64,000 bases of DNA. Source: Primulina eburnea (lineage: Eukaryota; Streptophyta; Magnoliopsida; Lamiales; Gesneriaceae). Below the pieces are notes generated by a model that saw only the letters and a list, made by a program, of their open reading frames with translations, did not search any database and was not told where the DNA came from. Made by a program: the position numbers and the translations under genes. Below, piece by piece: positions 1-11,743 of this stretch. The DNA lies in assembly GCF_022965805.1 (NCBI RefSeq), contig NW_027330928.1, positions 1 through 64,000 on the forward strand, written 5' to 3'. How positions within the stretch are numbered: the stretch's first letter is position 1; each line of letters opens with the position of its first letter.

Positions 1-3000
1 ACTATTTTGATTTCAGGCAGAGTAGCTACGACTTTGGTAGATACTGGTGCTACTCATTCTTTTATGTCTGATTTGTTTTTTAATCGTTGGGTATAGTTCC
101 TTCTGTTCTTCCCCTCCAGCTTAGTGTTGTTTTGCCTTCGGGGGACGTGTTGTACCCGACGTCGATTGTGTTTGCATGCCATGTTCGTATCGAGGAGCGA
201 GTTGTCTTCGCTGATTTGATTGTTATTCCTATGGTTGCTTTCGATGTTATTCTTGGCATGGATTGGCTTTCGACTTACCGTGCAGTTATCGATTGTGTTG
301 CTAAGAAGGTGACTTTTGCAGATGATGGCCAGGGAGGAGTTCTCGCCAGCTCAGGTACTTCGTTGGTCCTTCCTTTTATTTCTTGTCTTGAGGCTGAGAG
401 ATTGCTGTGTAGAGGTTGCGATGGGTTTCTTGCTTCTATTGTGGATGTGGATAGACTGATTAAGTTGAATATAGATGATATTGATGTTGTGAGGGAGTTT
501 GCTGATGTGTTTGAGGATGATGTTCCGGGTTTGCCGCCGGACAGAGATGTTGAGTTTTCGATCGATTTAGCTCCAGGTACGGTTCCTATCTCTAAGGCTC
601 CGTACAGGATGGCCCCTACTGAGATGAAGGAGTTGAAGATTCAGTTGCAGGATCTTTTAGACAAGGGTTTTATTCGTCCGAGTTCTTCGCCTTGGGGAGC
701 TCCGGTTCTTTTTGTTAAGAAGAAGGATGGATCTTTGCGGCTGTGTATCGACTACAGGGAGCTCAACAAAGTGACTGTCAAGAACAAGTATCCGTTGCCT
801 CGGATGGATGATTTGTTTGATCAGCTCCATGGTGCCACTGTATTTTCGAAGATTGATCTTCGGTCTGGCTATTATCAGTTGAAGGTTAGGGAGTCCGATA
901 TCCCTAAGACGGCTTTCAGGACCAGGTATGGTCATTTTGAGTTTCTTGTGATGTCGTTTGGTTTGACCAATGCCCCTTCAGTCTTCATGGACCTGATGAA
1001 CCGTGTGTTCAAGCCCTATCTGGATAGCTTCGTCATTGTCTTCATTGACGACATCTTGATCTATTCCAAGACCAGAGAGCTTCATGCAGAGCATCTCAGA
1101 GTGGTTCTTCAGTTGTTGCGAGAGAAGAGGTTGTTTGCCAAGTTGAAGAAGTGTGAATTTTGGCTGGATCAGATTTCTTTTCTAGGCCATGTCGTTTCGA
1201 AGGATGGCATTGCTGTTGATCCGATGAAGATAGAGGCGATTCAGAAATGGCCTATTCCTACCACTGTCTCAGAGGTACGCAGTTTCCTTGGTTTGGCGGG
1301 TTATTATCGTCGTTTCATTTCAGATTTCTCCAAGATTGCCCTGCCATTGTCCAATTTGACGAGGAAGGCTGTGAAGTTCGAGTGGTCTATCGATTGCCAG
1401 AGTGCATTTCAGGAGTTGAAGGACAGGTTGACGACAGCTCCTGTTCTTTCTTTGCCTAGTGGTTCCGAGGATTTTGTGGTCTATACTGATGCGTCGAAGA
1501 GAGGCCTTGGTGCAGTGCTGATGCAGCGAGGTAAGGTCATTGCTTATGCTTCTCGTCAGTTGAAAGACTATGAGAATAATTATCCGACGCACGATTTGGA
1601 GCTAGCAGCTGTGGTTTTCGCCCTGAAGATTTGGAGACATTATCTGTATGGCGAAAAGTGTGAGATCTTCACGGACCACAAGAGTTTGAAGTATCTGTTT
1701 TCTCAGAAAGAGCTCAACATGAGGCAGAGGAGGTGGTTAGAGCTGGTCAAAGATTATGATGTGACTATCAGTTACCACCCAGGGAAGGCGAACGTTGTGG
1801 CTGATGCTTTGAGTCGTAAATCGAGTTCTTCATTGAGTTCTTTGATTCAGAGGCCATTGTTGATGGATTTGCAGAGAGAGGAGATTGATCTGGTGATTCC
1901 AGGTACCATTGCTCGTCTTTCAGCGTTGGTTATTCGATCTACTTTGACGGACAGGATCCGTAGAGAGCAGACTGTCGATGTGCAGTTGCTAGAGTTGAGA
2001 GCTAGAGCTGAGGAGAGGGGTAATTCAGAGTTTGGTTTGAATGGTGATGGATTGGTGACTTTCAGAGGCCGTATCTGTGTTCCTATTGGCGATGATATTC
2101 GGCGAGATGTCTTGACAGAGGCTCATACTGCACCATATTCGATTCATCCAGGCAGTACAAAGATGTTTCAGGATCTTCGTCGACTCTACTGGTGGCCAGG
2201 TATGAAGAAAGATATTGCTTTGTTCATTTCTCAGTACCTTACTTGTCAGCAGGTGAAGATTGAGCACCAGAGACCTACTAGGACATTGCTATCATTGCCG
2301 ATTCCTCAGTGGAAGTGGGAGCATATTACGATGGATTTCGTGACTGGTCTTCCCAGAGTGCAGAAAGGTTATAATTCCATTTGGGTCATTGTTGATCGGT
2401 TAACTAAGTCAGCGCACTTTCTCCCAGTCAAGACGACGTACTCCATGAAGCAGTATGCCGAGGATTACATTGCAGAGATAGTTAGACTTCACGGTGTCCC
2501 TGTGTCGATCGTGTCTGATCGTGACCCCAGATTTACCTCCGAGTTTTGGAAGAGTCTGCATAGAGCTATGGGTTCTCGGTTAGCGTTCAGTAAAGCTTAT
2601 CATCCTCAGAGTGACGGTCAGTCAGAGAGAGTCATTCAGATTTTAGAGGACTTGCTCAGAGCTTGTACTATTGACTATTCTGGTAGCTGGGATTCTAAAT
2701 TGCCTCTTGTGGAGTTCACGTACAACAATAGCTACCAGGCGTCGATTGGGATGGCACCGTATGAGGCACTTTATGGCAGGAAGTGCAGATCGCCTTTGTA
2801 TTGGGATGAGGTTGGCGAGAGAAAGATGTTGGGTCCCGAGTTGGTCCAGCAGACAGCCGATGTTGTTACTGTGATCAGAGAGAGGATGAAGACAACACAG
2901 TCCAGACAGAAGAGCTATGCAGATGTTCGTCGCAGACCTTTGCAGTTTGAGGTTGGCGATCATGTATTTCTGAAGATTGCACCTCTCAAGGGTGTGATGA

Positions 3001-3371
3001 GATTTGGCAAGAAGGGTAAGTTGAGTCCAAGATTCATTGGTCCTTTTGAGATCTTGGACAGAGTTGGGGACCGAGCCTACAGATTAGCCCTACCGCCCGA
3101 TCTTGACAGAGTCCATAATGTGTTTCACGTATCGATGCTCAGGAAGTATATTGCGAATCCTTCCCATGTTCTTCGCCACGAGCCATTGGACTTGACGCCG
3201 AATTTGACTTACCAAGAGATTCCGATTCAGATTCTGGATCGCACAGTTAGAGTATTGAGGAACAAAGAGATCGGCATCGTTAAAGTCCTTTGGAGGAACC
3301 ATTTGATCGAAGAGGCTACGTGGGAACCAGAGGATGAGATGAGAGAGAAGTATCCTGAGTTGTTCGTTTAG
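1..3371 (+). pseudogene. Element A gag-pol, 3' part (protease, RT, RNase H, integrase, chromodomain), frameshifted
   Basis: This is the C-terminal three quarters of a Gypsy chromovirus polyprotein, very close to that of element D. Bases 1-96 read in frame 1 and carry the aspartic protease motif DTGATHSF. Compared with D, one base is missing near 80-85, so frame 1 ends at the TAG at 94-96 and the rest continues in frame 3 from about 87. RT carries FIDDIL (about 1045-1065), RNase H carries YTDAS (about 1483), and integrase carries the DFVTGLP, SDRDP and SERV blocks. The chromodomain-like tail ends in ATWEPEDEM and YPELFV. In the integrase HHCC finger the first Cys of the C-x2-C pair is Tyr (YLTC near 2233, CLTC in D). 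The frameshift separates gag and protease from RT, so no full polyprotein can be made. The 5' end is cut by the window edge. Confidence 0.93.
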
Positions 3372-3377
3372 TGACGT

Positions 3378-3854
3378 TGTGGGGACCCGGGCTCTAATTC
3401 TTTTTCTTGGGATTAAATGGATCATTATTCTAAAATGTGGGTCAATTTTTTCGCTTTTTACATCAAATCAAATGTAACTAAACAAGCATAAGTTCTTTAT
3501 TTATTGTACAACATACAACAAAAGATACATGTCTTATTCTATATACAACTAGTGTTCACTACCATCTATAAACAAAAGATAGTCCAAAGCTAATAAAAGA
3601 CCACTAGTCCTCTGCTGCGCCCGTGATATCCACGCTAACCCGATCATCTCTGTCTCGACCCAGATCCTGCCCCACCTGTTGTTATGCACACATACAGACA
3701 TAACAACAACCGGAAAACGGGTGAGAACAAATCCCAGTATAAACATGTAACATGCATAAAACAATCTAAACATGAAACATGCTGATATGAATGTCATTCA
3801 TATAAAATCATGCAATGTGAATCTAATCATGTCTAGACTCGACTCGACTAGAAC
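3378..3854 (-). repeat. Element E 3' LTR, first piece (left of B)
   Basis: This stretch is nearly identical to 54951-55427, the matching end of the 5' LTR of E. On the minus strand it is the terminal part of the LTR, ending in CCCCACA next to the GACGT target duplication. It stops at 3854, where element B begins after the duplicated AGAAC (3850-3854), and the LTR resumes at 48629. No gene is seen in it. Confidence 0.93.
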
Positions 3855-3910
3855 TGTAGTATCCCGATGCCTAATTTGAGTTAATTATTGGATTAATTAT
3901 ATTTCGGTGG

Positions 3911-4169
3911 GATCGGAAGGACCGAACAGAGTTCGGATCGTCCGAAGCGGGTTCGGATCGTCCGAAGAGGGTTCGAATCGTCCGAAGACAGGTGTCTGGA
4001 AACGTGGAAGACATGCAGAGTTCGGATCGTCCGATCAGGGTTCGGATCGTCCGAAGACAGGTGTCTGGACACGTGGAAGACATGCAGGGTTCGGATCGTC
4101 CGATAAGGGTTCGGAAGGTCCGAAGTGTACAGTGGATCGGATCGTCCGAAGTGGATCGGATCGTCCGAT
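3911..4169 (+). promoter_or_regulatory. U3 array of TTCGGA-N3-TCCGAA dyads in element B
   Basis: About ten copies of a 15-bp interrupted palindrome lie in 260 bp immediately upstream of the TATA box. Most read TTCGGA-TCG-TCCGAA or have the end base changed (ATCGGA-TCG-TCCGAT at 4155-4169). One copy has spacer AGG in place of TCG with both arms intact, and one has a changed arm (TTCGAA). The 3' LTR has the same array at 47436-47694. The position suggests an enhancer or a binding site for a dimeric factor; that is inference. Confidence 0.8.
3987..4124 (+). repeat. Two tandem 69-bp units within the U3 array of B
   Basis: Units at 3987-4055 and 4056-4124 each begin GACAGGTGTCTGG and contain two of the dyads plus a G-box-like core. 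The second unit has the perfect core CACGTG (in GACACGTGGAAG). The first unit has AACGTG here, but in the 3' LTR both units have CACGTG, so the 5' copy was lost by a point change. Confidence 0.85.
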
Positions 4170-4176
4170 CGTTGTC

Positions 4177-4184
4177 TATAAATA
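4177..4184 (+). promoter_or_regulatory. TATA box of element B 5' LTR
   Basis: TATAAATA sits directly after the last dyad motif and before the GC-rich start of R, as expected for an LTR promoter. The 3' LTR copy is at 47702-47709 and the reversed related LTR has it at 14354-14361. Confidence 0.8.
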
Positions 4185-5098
4185 GAGGCGCGAGGCTTCA
4201 TTTGTTACTCGCCAATTCCGAGTGTTCCAGAGCGTTTTAGTCGTTTCTGATGGGTTTCTAGTCTTTTCCCGAGGTTTAGGCACTAGCGGGGAGCTACTGG
4301 TTTTGTAGCAGAGCTGTGCTCTAGTTGGGAGCTAGCGGCATCAGTGGGCTGACTACGGACGCAGACTTGATTCTAGGACTGATTGCTAGGATCTACTGGT
4401 TTGAGGTACGAAAGTACTATCCGAGATAGCAGGATTGAGTATGCTTTACTATGTGTTGCATGTTTATATGTTGCATTATTATCTGTCATATGATGCATGG
4501 TTTATTATGCGGCATTTGCATAATCATGTTGAGCCTGACTATTTTTGAGATAGCCTGTTGAGAGGGTGCTCAGCCCTCGTTTGTTGTGGATGGTTGGACC
4601 CCGTTGGCCGACGGTGGTCAGGTCACCTGTATATCCACAGGTTTATTTTGGTATGGGAGCCACCTCCTGGTGCGACGGCGCAGAGTGCTACATACCTTGA
4701 CGTCATTTACCTGAGCAGTATTTCGATATACCCAGATCCTGGTATCCAGTACATTTTGCATACATGCATGTCATAGTCTTGTATACTCATGCTTTTGGTG
4801 CTGAGCGTTTTATGCTCACGTCCTCGGTTTATCTCTGTTTTGGACACCCTATTCGATGGGGCAGGTCTCAGGTTGGACGGTCCAGGAGGGAGTGGACAGG
4901 GAGCTGGCAGAGGTTGACCTGTAGTTGTTGATATTTGTTCTTGGTATTTAGTTCGATCTGGTTGTTTAAGTATTTTGTGCTTACAGATTCGATTGGATTG
5001 TATTACTGTTTTTCCGCTGTTTACCTGATTCAGTTTAAATGTTAAATTTTGCATGCTTAAGTTCTGATTAGTAGGTGATTCTGGAACGGGTCACTACA

Positions 5099-5116
5099 TT
5101 TATTGTATCAGAGCAT
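5099..5116 (+). other. Primer-binding site of element B (altered)
   Basis: Just after the 5' LTR the sequence TTGTATCAGAGC (5103-5114) matches the initiator-Met tRNA primer site TGGTATCAGAGC except at its second position. Bases 5117-5184 are a short leader before gag. Confidence 0.75.
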
Positions 5117-5184
5117 GCATTAAGATTTTGGGATTTAGAACTGTTCTTTTGGGTTTAATCTCTGGTAACTTTTGTAGCTAAGAG

Positions 5185-7074
5185 ATGTCTGGTTTTGACG
5201 ACGATGCTAGTAGTCATGGCAGCGTTGGACGCTGGGGAGACCGCGACGATCGGGAGCGTCGTCGAGAGCATCGAGAACGTCGTCAACACCGTCGTGATGA
5301 GCCTCGGAGTTTTAGTATGCATCGGTTCTTGCAGATGGGGCCGAAACCTCTTTCAGGCGGTGAGACCCCGGATGTTGCGGAGAACTGGCTTGAGAGGATG
5401 GAGAGCTGCTTCAAGACTTTTCAGTGCTCGGCGGAGCAGCAGATTAATACCCTTGATTTCTTGCTGGAGGGTGGTGCGCGCAAGTGGTGGAGGTCTACCT
5501 CTGCACCGATAGTTCAGCGACAGGGTCGAGTTCTTTGGGCCGATTTCCGAGCCGCTTTCATGCTGCTTTACTTTCCGCCAGCTCTTCTGCAGACCAAGGC
5601 GATTGATTTGATCAATCTGAAGCAGGGAAGTTTGTCTGTTGATGAGTATCAGCAGAAGTTCTTTGAGTTGCTTCCGTATGTTCCGCATGTCAGTGACAAT
5701 GCTAGTGCCAAGTATAACCATTTTCTTCAGGGCCTCAATTAGGAGATTTATGATCGGGTTGTTGTCTGCGATGATCCGACATCGTATGAGGGCCTTGTGA
5801 ATCGTTGTCGCCAGGCTGAGGGCAGTTTGCTGAGAGGTCGAGCCATGCAGTCTGCTCGTCCTACTAGTTCTTTGGGTCCCCGCGCCCAAGCATTCAAGAA
5901 GGCTGGATCTACTTCTTCTTCCTCTGGATCTGGAGGAATTTACCATTTTGGGAAGAAGAAGGGCCCGTGTCAGCATTGCGGGAAGGATCATCCGACGGAG
6001 CGTTGTCGCAAGGTTGCGGGTGCTTGTTACAAGTGCGGTGAGATGGGCCACATGAAGAGAGATTGTCCACAGACGGGCAGAGGATCAGGATCTGGTTCTC
6101 AGGCTTCAGTTCATCAGAGGCCACAGCAGGGACAGTCTACTCAGGGTTCTAACCTCCGACCGCGTACTCAAGGGCAGGTCTTTGCTCTTAACCAGGATCA
6201 GGCGGCTGAGGAGAATGAGAGAGTTATCGCAGGTGTGTTTTTATTATGTGGATTACCTGCTTACGTTCTCATTGATACTGGAGCATCACATTCATTCATA
6301 TCTGCGAGATTTGTTAAGCGTCATAAGTTACCTTTCACTTCTTTGGACGTTATGGTATCTGTTTCCACGCCGATGGGTCATTCGGTGCTAGCTAAACGTC
6401 TAGTTTTGGGTTGTCCTCTAGAGTTTGAGGGTAATGTTTTAACTGCTAATTTGATGATTCTTGTGATGGAGGATTTTGATTGCATTCTGGGAATAGATGT
6501 GCTGACTGTGTTTAGAGCTACTGTGGACTGTTATCAGAAGTTTGTGCAGTTTCGTCCAGTTGAGGGCGACAGTTGGTTTTTCTATGGAGAGGGAGCGCGA
6601 CCCCCGATGCCTGTGGTTTCTGCTCTGAAAGCCTGTCGTGCTTTAGAGGTGGGCGGGGAAGGCTACCTTATCTATGCTATTGATTCGTCCGCAGATAGTG
6701 TCGGTATCAGTGTCATTCCAGTGGTTTGCGATTTTCCGGATGTTTTTCCCGAGGAGATTCCTGGTTTTCCTCCCGTTCGGGAAGTGGATTTCGGCATTGA
6801 TTTAGTGCCAGGCACGACACCAATCTCTAGAGCTCCTTATCGTTTAGCTCCATCGGAGATGCAAGAATTGAAACAGCAGTTGCAGGATCTTCTTGACAAG
6901 GGGTATATTCGACCCAGTGTGTCCCCGTGGGGAGCACCAGTTCTTTTTGTCAAAAAGAAGGATGGTTCTATGCGGCTCTGCATAGATTATCGGCAGTTGA
7001 ATCGTGCGACGATAAAGAATAAGTATCCGTTGCCACGGATTGATGATTTATTTGATCAACTGCAAGGTACCTCT
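5185..7074 (+). pseudogene. Element B gag-pol, part 1 (gag, zinc knuckles, protease, start of RT)
   Basis: The reading frame begins at the ATG at 5185 with an Arg-rich N-terminus, followed by a Retrotrans_gag-type capsid region. A TAG at 5740-5742 follows GLN and precedes EIYDRV; a GAG codon is the likely original. The frame then continues unchanged. CCHC knuckles ([13 protein letters not shown] and [14 protein letters not shown]) lie at about 5970-6065, the protease motif DTGASHSF near 6275, and the RT fingers ([18 protein letters not shown]) near 6925-6980. The frame stops where C1 entered at 7075 and resumes without a shift at 36996. With parts 2 and 3 the full frame is 1,476 codons. Confidence 0.92.
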
Positions 7075-9145
7075 TGTTAGAGTAGGTGCACGTCGAGCCA
7101 AGTGTTGGCCGAGTGTTCACAATGAAACTCTATGTATAAACGATCTTTATTTTAATAATATTTGAATTTATTAATTTGGCGCATCTTTATCTTTATACCC
7201 ATGCTAGTTGCATAGATAAAGTCCTTGAATATACAAATAGTAGAAAGAATATGAGATGCTCATATGATGAGTAACATGAAACTCATATTTGGAATACTGT
7301 ATATTCTAAACCGTTCCTAGTCGATTCAGCCGCCACTAAGAAGGATAAAGGCCGCTCGAGTTAGAGACTAGTATCTGCGATGTGAGTACCATGTTTCATT
7401 GGTAGGGGACATTGTGATGTCCGAGCATGCAGATAGGTGCTCCTGGTAGAGTGCACTGAACAACCCTCTGTAAAGGACTTTCCAAGTGGTTCTCACTTAT
7501 CGAGTGGAAAAGTCCTAGTTTATGGTTGTACACCATTAGTCCTTATGACCCGGGACAACATTGAGACTCTATGTGCTAGCGTTTCACTTTGACTTGTTTA
7601 CCGACTCTTTTGGGGTCATCAGGTGGCAAGGTTGGGTGTTGCGGCGAAACATATAGGAGTCGATGCATTGTAGTCGGGGATTCACCGCTTACCTTCGGGT
7701 ATGGATATCCTATGTGTTTTTCATGTATATGTGGGTTGAAATCTCTGATCAGAGTATGGTGGTAATTATGAAAGGGGTTTCATAGATTACACCATCGATG
7801 CAACCACAACATGACACATAGTATCGATTCATTGACAACTCTCGATAAACCAATAGTTGTCGAATCGGTCGGGATATATGAGTTGAAGGGACCGTACTGT
7901 ACGCTAACCATAATTGAATGGTTCTTGCAGGCACTATCATGTGATACCTAGGGAATCACGTAAGCGATGCTGCTAGGCGTTTAACGTGATTGGTTGGGTA
8001 CTATCAGACTTGAGTTCTGACGTTCTTACTATCAAGGAGTTGATAAGTAAGAAGGGAGCAATTGGGGTATGCTCGTATAAGGACATGTTTAGTCCGAATC
8101 ACATGGAGATGTGAACCCACGGCTAGTTGTATCAATGAACCATTGAGGGCCACACAAGTACTGGCTTTGTAAATCCCGATGAGAAGTAAAATAGTTCAAT
8201 GTGTTGAACGGCTTATAAATGTGTTTATAAGCGTTAAGAAAAATAGAAGTATGACTTCTAAGAGAGAAATATAAATTTTAATTTATGGAAGTGTTCCTAA
8301 GATTAAAATTTGGCCAAGTAAATAATGTAGTTGAAAATTGTGATTTTCATAAACACTATTGGGGACTAAATTAAATCAATTCAAGTGTTGAATTAATTAA
8401 ACACTGGTGGACCTAGTAGAGTCCAAATAATTAAAAATAATTCAAGTGTTGAATTAATAATATTGAGTCTTGTAGAGCTCAATTAAAATAATTATTTAAC
8501 TAGTGGGACTTGAATAAATTCAAGTAGTATTTAATTAATCTCAAATGTGTTTGAGATAATTAAAATTTAGTCCATGGTTTTTAATGTGTTAAAAACCATA
8601 TTATATATGCATGACATGCTAGGGTTTGCATGCTTGGGAGGTGAAGAGACTTTGAATACTTTTTAATAAAATAATGCATGGCATGGGGATCAACTTTTTC
8701 ACTTTTCCCACACCCAAGTCTAGACTTCACTCCCTCATTCCAACCTTGTCTTGGCCGAATTTTCTAGTCTTTCTCTCCCAAAAATTCTTCTCTCTTTTGT
8801 TCTTCAAGTGTTGGAGAATAAAAGATTTCTCATTGAAAAATCCTCTTGATTTTTCTAGTGCAAATCAAGAGGGGTTTTACATAGCTTGTGGTGGGCTTGA
8901 TTTTGAAGGAAAGGAAGTTGGAGGCTTGTAGATCTTCAACCTTGAAGAGCTTTGTTGTTTACAACAAAGTTGGTGCCATACATCAACCTCAAGAGGTTGA
9001 TAGGTAATTTTCTAAAACATCCTATGCATGGTTTTAGTTTTTGTAAATATTACACAAAACATTTGAGGGGGCCGAAAATTCTTGAGAAAAATTTTAATTT
9101 TTCGCTTCCGTTGCGTTTCCGGCCTCCGTAACCGGTCCGCTTTCA
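7075..9145 (+). repeat. C1 5' LTR (2,071 bp)
   Basis: This long Copia LTR pairs with 34919-36990. It contains AT-rich stretches and a GATAG/GTAA sequence at about 9004 that resembles a splice donor and is present in all C-family LTRs. Short open frames inside are not supported as genes; the 62-codon sense frame that is open in other copies is closed here by a TAA near 7270. Confidence 0.94.
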
Positions 9146-9147
9146 AG

Positions 9148-9160
9148 TGGTATCCGAGCT
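9148..9160 (+). other. C1 primer-binding site
   Basis: TGGTATCCGAGCT begins two bases after the LTR end. It resembles the initiator-Met primer site with one change relative to the usual TGGTATCAGAGC. C2 has the same sequence. Confidence 0.75.
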
Positions 9161-10941
9161 ATGGTTACGGTTTTTGTGTAATATTTGCATAATATTATGT
9201 TGAGATCAATTTCTAACCGTTTGAGATTTTTTGGTGCAAAAAAATGCAAGGACCGAAATTTTAGAAAAAAAAAAAAAAAATGTTTTTCCGGGGCTGCCCG
9301 AGGGCTGCCCGAAGGGGCTGCCCGAAATTAGGGGCAGCCCAAGGGGCTACCCGAAATACTGCTTTTAAAATAAAAAAAAAAATTTTTTGTTGCCGGAATC
9401 CGGCGACGGAGCTCCGGTGACGGCAATGACGACTAGGGTTTCAAAAGTGTTTTGGATAATCTTAGTGTCATGGGCCTTGAGATGTTGGGCCATTGGATTG
9501 CCAACATAATTTGTGAAATTTAAATGGGCCAAAATATTTTTGGTGAAAAATGGTTTTTGGGCCCTTAAGTTTAAATTTACAATTGTTGCACATATTTTCT
9601 CATAAAATAAATAATTGAAGTAGGACTTTAATTATTTATAGTAAATTGTGATTTACAAGAAATTCGATTATAAACAAATTAATTTGAAAGTAGACAAAGG
9701 TGTTTGTATACTTTGTTAATTTAATTTATAATTGTGGCGGTTAGTGATTGGATCAAGATATATAATATTGGATCAATTAATTATTGTGATAATTAATTGA
9801 TGGTGTATGATATGTGATATTATGCATGAAGGATGATCAAAAGCCCAAGCCCAATTTGCTAGGTGTATGCTAGGATATTTGTGTTGTATGATTGTAATAA
9901 TTATCAATTTAAAGTGGGATTGGTTTATGGCCCGTTCCCACCCCATGAGATGTATCCCTATGTGCCATGGATATTTAATTGTAAATATTATAATAGTGGA
10001 AGATCAAGATTGGAAGATGGTGGCCTTGATGATTATGAAGATCGAAGACATGTAATATTGGATGCTAATGTAATAATTTAGTTGCATTGCATCCCTTGCA
10101 TTTACCCTAGGATTGGACCTAGGCCCGTGTTTGGCTCACACGGACCATTAGTTTTGGGGCGATTGATCATCCTTGTACTGTTTTCTATTTATAATATATG
10201 CATGATATGTTATAAATAATGAGTATGTGCGTTATTATTATTATAATAACAAAAGTTGCATGAATCCGGCAAACATACGATCAAACATGGCGAGCTTTTA
10301 AAATAAAATTAATGATGAGACCTTTCAAAATTAAAAACCCTCATTTTGAATAAGATTCAAAATTAATATCAAGTCCGAAAAGGGGAATTATAAATTTGTT
10401 TATAATTTCCTTGTCTTCCATCGACAATGGATGCATGATGAACGCTACCCGTACTCGGGGCTCGGCTCATATTATTGAGGGGGCCCTGGGTGCCGGAAAG
10501 CTGTGACATCCATTGACATGGTGATGTGAACTACGTGGAACTCCCATGATTTCGGCTCATATTATTGAGGGAACTCATGGCGACCGTCCATTAAGGTTCA
10601 ATATCGATGGGTTAGGCTTGACACGTAAAGATGAACGACGTCATATTATTGGGTCCTAATCAAACGTGAGACAAAAGTATACGTAGAGGGTTGCATGGCG
10701 ATGCAATTGGAAACTACCTTTTAGGAGTTGTGATGGCCGATATTATTCGGGATCACAATTCGCTAATTGGACCTTACGTACCTACTGAGGATAGTGTTTT
10801 CCGTTTTCACTAGAGGGTAGTGAAAATGTCAAAACAGTGGGAGCGATAATTTATGAAGTTAAAGTCCAAACTTCATATCTTACTAAATATTTAAAATAGT
10901 CATCAACATTTATCTGTTTTACTTTTCAGTACAAATCGACA
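9161..10941 (+). other. C1 untranslated leader (1.8 kb) with GC-rich inverted repeats
   Basis: No convincing gene is seen. A purine run at about 9266-9281 precedes a GC-rich cluster at 9289-9358 made of GGCTGCCCGA and its reverse complement, able to fold into hairpins. At 10471, 10561, 10645 and 10742 the motif (A)TTATTGRG or a variant recurs at 84-97-base spacing. A pyrimidine tract and AG at 10928-10929 (TTTTACTTTTCAG) stand just before the gag ATG. C2 and C3 have the same leader. Packaging or dimerisation signals are a reasonable guess. Confidence 0.7.
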
Positions 10942-11286
10942 ATGTCTTCGATGAGCAATCCGATATCTATAATACTCGACAAACACATATTAACTGGACC
11001 TAATTACCTCACTTGGCTAAGAAACCTGAAAATCGTCTTGAATTCGGAAAATGTAGCATATACACTGACTGAGTCGCCCCCTGTTGAGGCTCCGACTGAA
11101 TGCAATCCTGAGGAATTGCAGGCTTACAAGGAATGGTGTGACCATGACTTGATAGCCATGTGTTATATGCTGACTTCTATGAATGATGAGCTGCAGAGGC
11201 GTTTTGAAGGTGCAAAGAGTGCTGCTGACATTCATTTGCACCTCAAGGAGCTCTTTGGAGAGCAAACGCGTCCTCTTAGGCATGCT
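10942..11286 (+). CDS. C1 gag, first 115 codons (interrupted by C2)
   Basis: This Copia-type Gag start reads MSSMSNPISIILDKH and LTGPNYLTWLRNLK, a signature of the retrotran_gag/UBN2 group. The frame runs to the target site ATGCT (11282-11286), where C2 begins, and continues in frame at 32013-32528. Before C2 inserted it encoded an intact 286-residue Gag ending just after the zinc knuckle, the same length and endpoint as the Gag of C3. Confidence 0.9.
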
Positions 11287-11743
11287 TGTTAGAGTAGGTG
11301 CACGTCGAGCCAAGTGTTGGCCGACTGTTCACAATGAAACTCTTTGTATAAACGATCTTTATTTTAATAATATTTCAATTTATTAATTTGGCGCATCTTT
11401 ATCTTTATACCCATGCTTGTTGCATAGATAAAGTCCTTGAATATACAAATAGTAGAAAGAATATGAGATGCTCATATGATGAGTATCATGAAACTCATAT
11501 TTGGAATACTGTATATTCTAAACCGTTCCTAGTCGATTCAGCCGCCACTAAGAAGGATAAAGGCCGCTCGAGTTAGAGACTAGTATCTGCGATGTGAGTA
11601 CCATGTTTCATTGGTAGGGGACATTGTGATGTCCGAGCATGCAGATAGGTGCTCCTGGTAGAGTGCACTGAACAACCCTCTATAAAGGACTTTCCAAGTG
11701 GTTCTCACTTATCGAGTGGAAAAGTCCTAGTTTATGGTTGTAC
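11287..11743 (+). repeat. C2 5' LTR, first piece
   Basis: These 457 bp match 29932-30388 with one or two differences. The piece ends at TGTAC (11739-11743), the target duplication of C3, and the LTR resumes at 22562. Confidence 0.95.

Larger units (their letters stand above)
3855..5098 (+). repeat. Element B 5' LTR (1,244 bp)
   Basis: The LTR has TG...CA ends and an exact-length partner at 47380-48623. U3 holds an array of about ten short dyad motifs followed by a TATA box at 4177-4184; R and U5 follow and the primer-binding site lies just downstream of 5098. A divergent reversed member of the same LTR family lies at 13230-14452. Short open frames in the LTR do not look like genes. Confidence 0.95.
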
